From Nitrospiraceae bacterium (lineage in GTDB: Bacteria > Nitrospirota > Nitrospiria > Nitrospirales > Nitrospiraceae), in NCBI GenBank assembly GCA_005793285.1, contig SXPO01000205.1, positions 1 through 6,674 on the forward strand: DNA of 6,674 nt, in the 5' to 3' direction. The translations under genes were made by a program, and so were the position numbers. Shown piece after piece: positions 5,498 through 6,674 of this stretch (position 1 is the first letter of the stretch; the number at the start of each line of letters is the position of its first letter). Under the pieces are notes generated by a model that worked only from the letters and a program-made list of their open reading frames with translations, ran no database searches and was not told the origin of the DNA.

Positions 5498-5589
5498 CGG
5501 CCAAGGCGTTATTCTTCCTTGCTCACGGACCGCGCGCCCTCGGAAGGGCCTCGGTCCATGTGCGCAGTCGAAGAACAACACCTCAGCCA
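5498..5589. repeat. Long imperfect inverted repeat between convergent genes (possible dispersed repeat or terminator)
   Basis: The two arms of the core are 5508-5532 and 5552-5579. GTTATTCTTC pairs with GAAGAACAAC at nine of ten positions. GGACCG (5527-5532) pairs fully with CGGTCC (5552-5557). Inside, GCCCT (5536-5540) pairs with AGGGC (5545-5549) around a CGGA loop. The middle of the arms (GCTCAC against GTGCGC) pairs in part, and weaker similarity continues to 5498 and 5589. No T-run follows directly on either strand, so it is not a textbook intrinsic terminator. It could still stop or stabilise both convergent transcripts. The compact hairpin and intergenic position are also typical of REP or MITE-like dispersed elements. 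Confidence 0.7.
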
Positions 5590-5625
5590 CTTTTGATGAG
5601 AGAAAAAAGAAGCTCGACGCGCGCC

Positions 5626-5895
5626 TTACAATTCGCGGATGGCGCCTTGGAGAACGGTAATCTGTGTCACTGGGTCGCCCGATGATCGGAGTTCCGTGCG
5701 GATCTGATCCTTGAGGTAGGATGAATAGCCGATGCGGTCGACGAGGAGTTCGAGGAATCGCTCTGCCGGCAGCAGGCTCTGGCTCTTGAGTTCTTCCACC
5801 GTCTCGTCGCTCACCGGCACATAGGTGCTGCCGATGTGGAAGACCACATTGTAGTACTGCCCCTTGCCGATGCGCTCGAATCGTAGACCCTTCAC
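5626..5895 (-). CDS. Small conserved-looking protein of unknown function (89 aa)
   Basis: I do not recognise the family. The product starts (GTG) KGLRFERIGKGQYYNVVF. It has a beta-rich first half (to about residue 30) and helices after (VSDETVEELKSQ, ERFLELLVDRIGY, SYLKDQIRTEL). There are no cysteines, signal peptide or membrane segment, so a small cytoplasmic protein is likely. The start is well supported: AAGGAGG (CCTCCTT, 5902-5908 on the plus strand) lies six bases before the GTG, the best Shine-Dalgarno in the window. A promoter with good elements lies upstream. It is a single-gene unit, convergent with the TPR gene and divergent from the gene at 6074. The strong signals make it a real gene despite its size. 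Confidence 0.8.
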   Translation of the reverse strand: MKGLRFERIGKGQYYNVVFHIGSTYVPVSDETVEELKSQSLLPAERFLELLVDRIGYSSYLKDQIRTELRSSGDPVTQITVLQGAIREL

Positions 5896-5901
5896 CGAAT
5901 T

Positions 5902-5908
5902 CCTCCTT
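5902..5908 (-). promoter_or_regulatory. Strong ribosome binding site (AAGGAGG) fixing a GTG start
   Basis: AAGGAGG on the minus strand is followed by a six-base spacer and GTG at 5895. It decides the start, since no ATG lies nearby in frame. Confidence 0.85.
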
Positions 5909-5927
5909 AAAAGCTGCCGAGCGGGAT

Positions 5928-5957
5928 ATTCTAGACAAGTTGTGGTCGTGAAGACAA
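5928..5957 (-). promoter_or_regulatory. Predicted sigma-70 promoter of the 89-residue gene
   Basis: On the minus strand TTGTCT (5952-5957 complement) is followed after 18 bases by TAGAAT (5928-5933 complement). The leader to the GTG is about 25 bases. Confidence 0.5.
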
Positions 5958-6073
5958 GGGCGCTCTGTAGGTTCTGACGATATGTCTGTGACGCGGCCCA
6001 TGCGGTAGACAGCTGTGCCGGCTGGCTTTATCATGCGCGTCAGGTGCCGTGAACCATTAGTGTTTGAGCTATC

Positions 6074-6674
6074 ATGACAGCCAAAGAGCTTATAGAGTTA
6101 TGGGTAGTCCGGCTTGAAGCGGAACGGCAACGGATCATCGATGCCGGGCAGGATGTTGCCTTTTCGGCGACAGAGGGCCGGCTTGTTCAAACGATCGGGG
6201 GGCTCCATCTGTACGAATTCCTCCTACCCCCTGGAATATCACTGTCGGTCGACCTGCCTCTGTCCATCGTCACCTCCGACGAGATGGATCCGACCGAAGG
6301 GATCATTCTGCGTCAGAAAGGCAGTGCACTCCTTGTGCAGGTCATCGACTCCCTCGGAACCGAGACGCCTTCCGTCACACTGATTCCAGACCAAGCCGGA
6401 CTCCTGAGCACGTCGGCCAACCGGTTGAAGGATATGGTCGCCAAGGCCGATGCGCAGCGTCTTGGCCTCTCCGAGCGCGTAGTCCCTTGGCTTGCATCAC
6501 CGGAAGATGCGTCGAAAATGGCAGCCTCTGCGTCGTCGGTTCTCACGACCCTGTGGTCGGAGGATCAGTCGCAGCGCCGTCACAAGCTGGCCGGCCTGGC
6601 GATGGAGCTGATTCGCGCCAACAAGCGCATTCTGTTGATCAGTCCCGATCATGAAGAATCTGACGACATCGTTG
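6074..6674 (+). CDS. Unrecognised protein, N-terminal 200 residues (cut by window edge)
   Basis: From the ATG at 6074 the frame stays open for 200 codons to the window end. The start MTAKELIELWVVRLEAERQR is an amphipathic helix. Residues 28-110 are beta-rich (FSATEGRLVQTIGGLHLYEF, then alternating strands through VTLIPDQAGLL). Residues 111-180 are helical, and a hydrophobic strand KRILLISPDHEESDDIV (184-200) ends the visible part. A beta domain followed by a helix and 'ILLISP' loosely recalls the accessory domain and motif Ia of UPF1-like superfamily 1 helicases. However, no Walker A (GxxGxGKT) precedes it where one would be expected, so I do not assign a function. The Shine-Dalgarno is weak (a GAG seven bases upstream), and I find no clear promoter in 5958-6073. 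Coding is supported by the long open frame and GC-rich third positions. Confidence 0.7.
   Translation, partial: MTAKELIELWVVRLEAERQRIIDAGQDVAFSATEGRLVQTIGGLHLYEFLLPPGISLSVDLPLSIVTSDEMDPTEGIILRQKGSALLVQVIDSLGTETPSVTLIPDQAGLLSTSANRLKDMVAKADAQRLGLSERVVPWLASPEDASKMAASASSVLTTLWSEDQSQRRHKLAGLAMELIRANKRILLISPDHEESDDIV

Noticed and set aside
5600..5625. T-run on the minus strand (CTTCTTTTTTC) after the 89-residue gene as an intrinsic terminator
   Set aside because: The GC-rich bases before it do not form a convincing stem next to the T-run, so I do not call a terminator there.
5259..5660. 133-codon plus-strand frame running past the TPR stop
   Set aside because: It overlaps the TPR gene out of frame and then reads through the inverted repeat; composition is that of a shadow frame.
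5456..6034. 192-codon minus-strand frame covering the inverted repeat and the 89-residue gene
   Set aside because: Low-complexity Arg/Pro/Gly-rich composition typical of out-of-frame GC-rich DNA; the 89-residue frame has the strong ribosome site and promoter instead.

Overview
The window is chromosomal DNA around a probable replication origin. It has two halves that differ visibly in composition: an AT-richer left part (about 1-1540) and a GC-richer right part. The gene complement and the style of the intergenic DNA recall Nitrospira (phylum Nitrospirota). That placement rests on family recognition by eye, not on a search.

Left part. The first 158 bases hold the N-terminal 52 codons of dnaA on the minus strand, cut by the window edge. 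A gene-free stretch (159-489) lies upstream of dnaA. It carries two perfect DnaA boxes and three one-mismatch boxes, an AT-rich segment and a short hexanucleotide repeat, so it is a good oriC candidate. On the far side of it, also on the minus strand, sit three small genes in the order tusD/dsrE-like, tusC/dsrF-like, tusB/dsrH-like (1431 down to 490). They resemble a sulfur-relay heterohexamer operon. hisS (histidyl-tRNA synthetase, 1539-2801, minus) follows with all its class II signature motifs.

Middle. A 153-bp divergent promoter region separates hisS from a plus-strand pair. The first of the pair is a 495-residue, tandem-duplicated ThyX-like protein (2955-4442). Its two halves each keep a different, complementary part of the ThyX dUMP/FAD-binding signature. 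The second is a protein with seven TPR repeats (4459-5496), starting 16 bases after the thyX-like stop.

Right part. Downstream of the TPR gene is a long imperfect inverted repeat (core 5508-5579). It may be a dispersed repeat or a two-way terminator between convergent genes. A small unrecognised gene (5626-5895, minus, GTG start, near-perfect Shine-Dalgarno) has its own promoter. It is divergent from a longer gene that begins at 6074 and runs off the right edge with no recognised function.

The functional themes are replication initiation, tRNA charging, possible tRNA thiolation and dTMP synthesis: ordinary housekeeping. The item most worth following up is the ThyX-like protein with its split active-site signature. 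No tRNA, rRNA, CRISPR array, insertion sequence or phage gene was seen.
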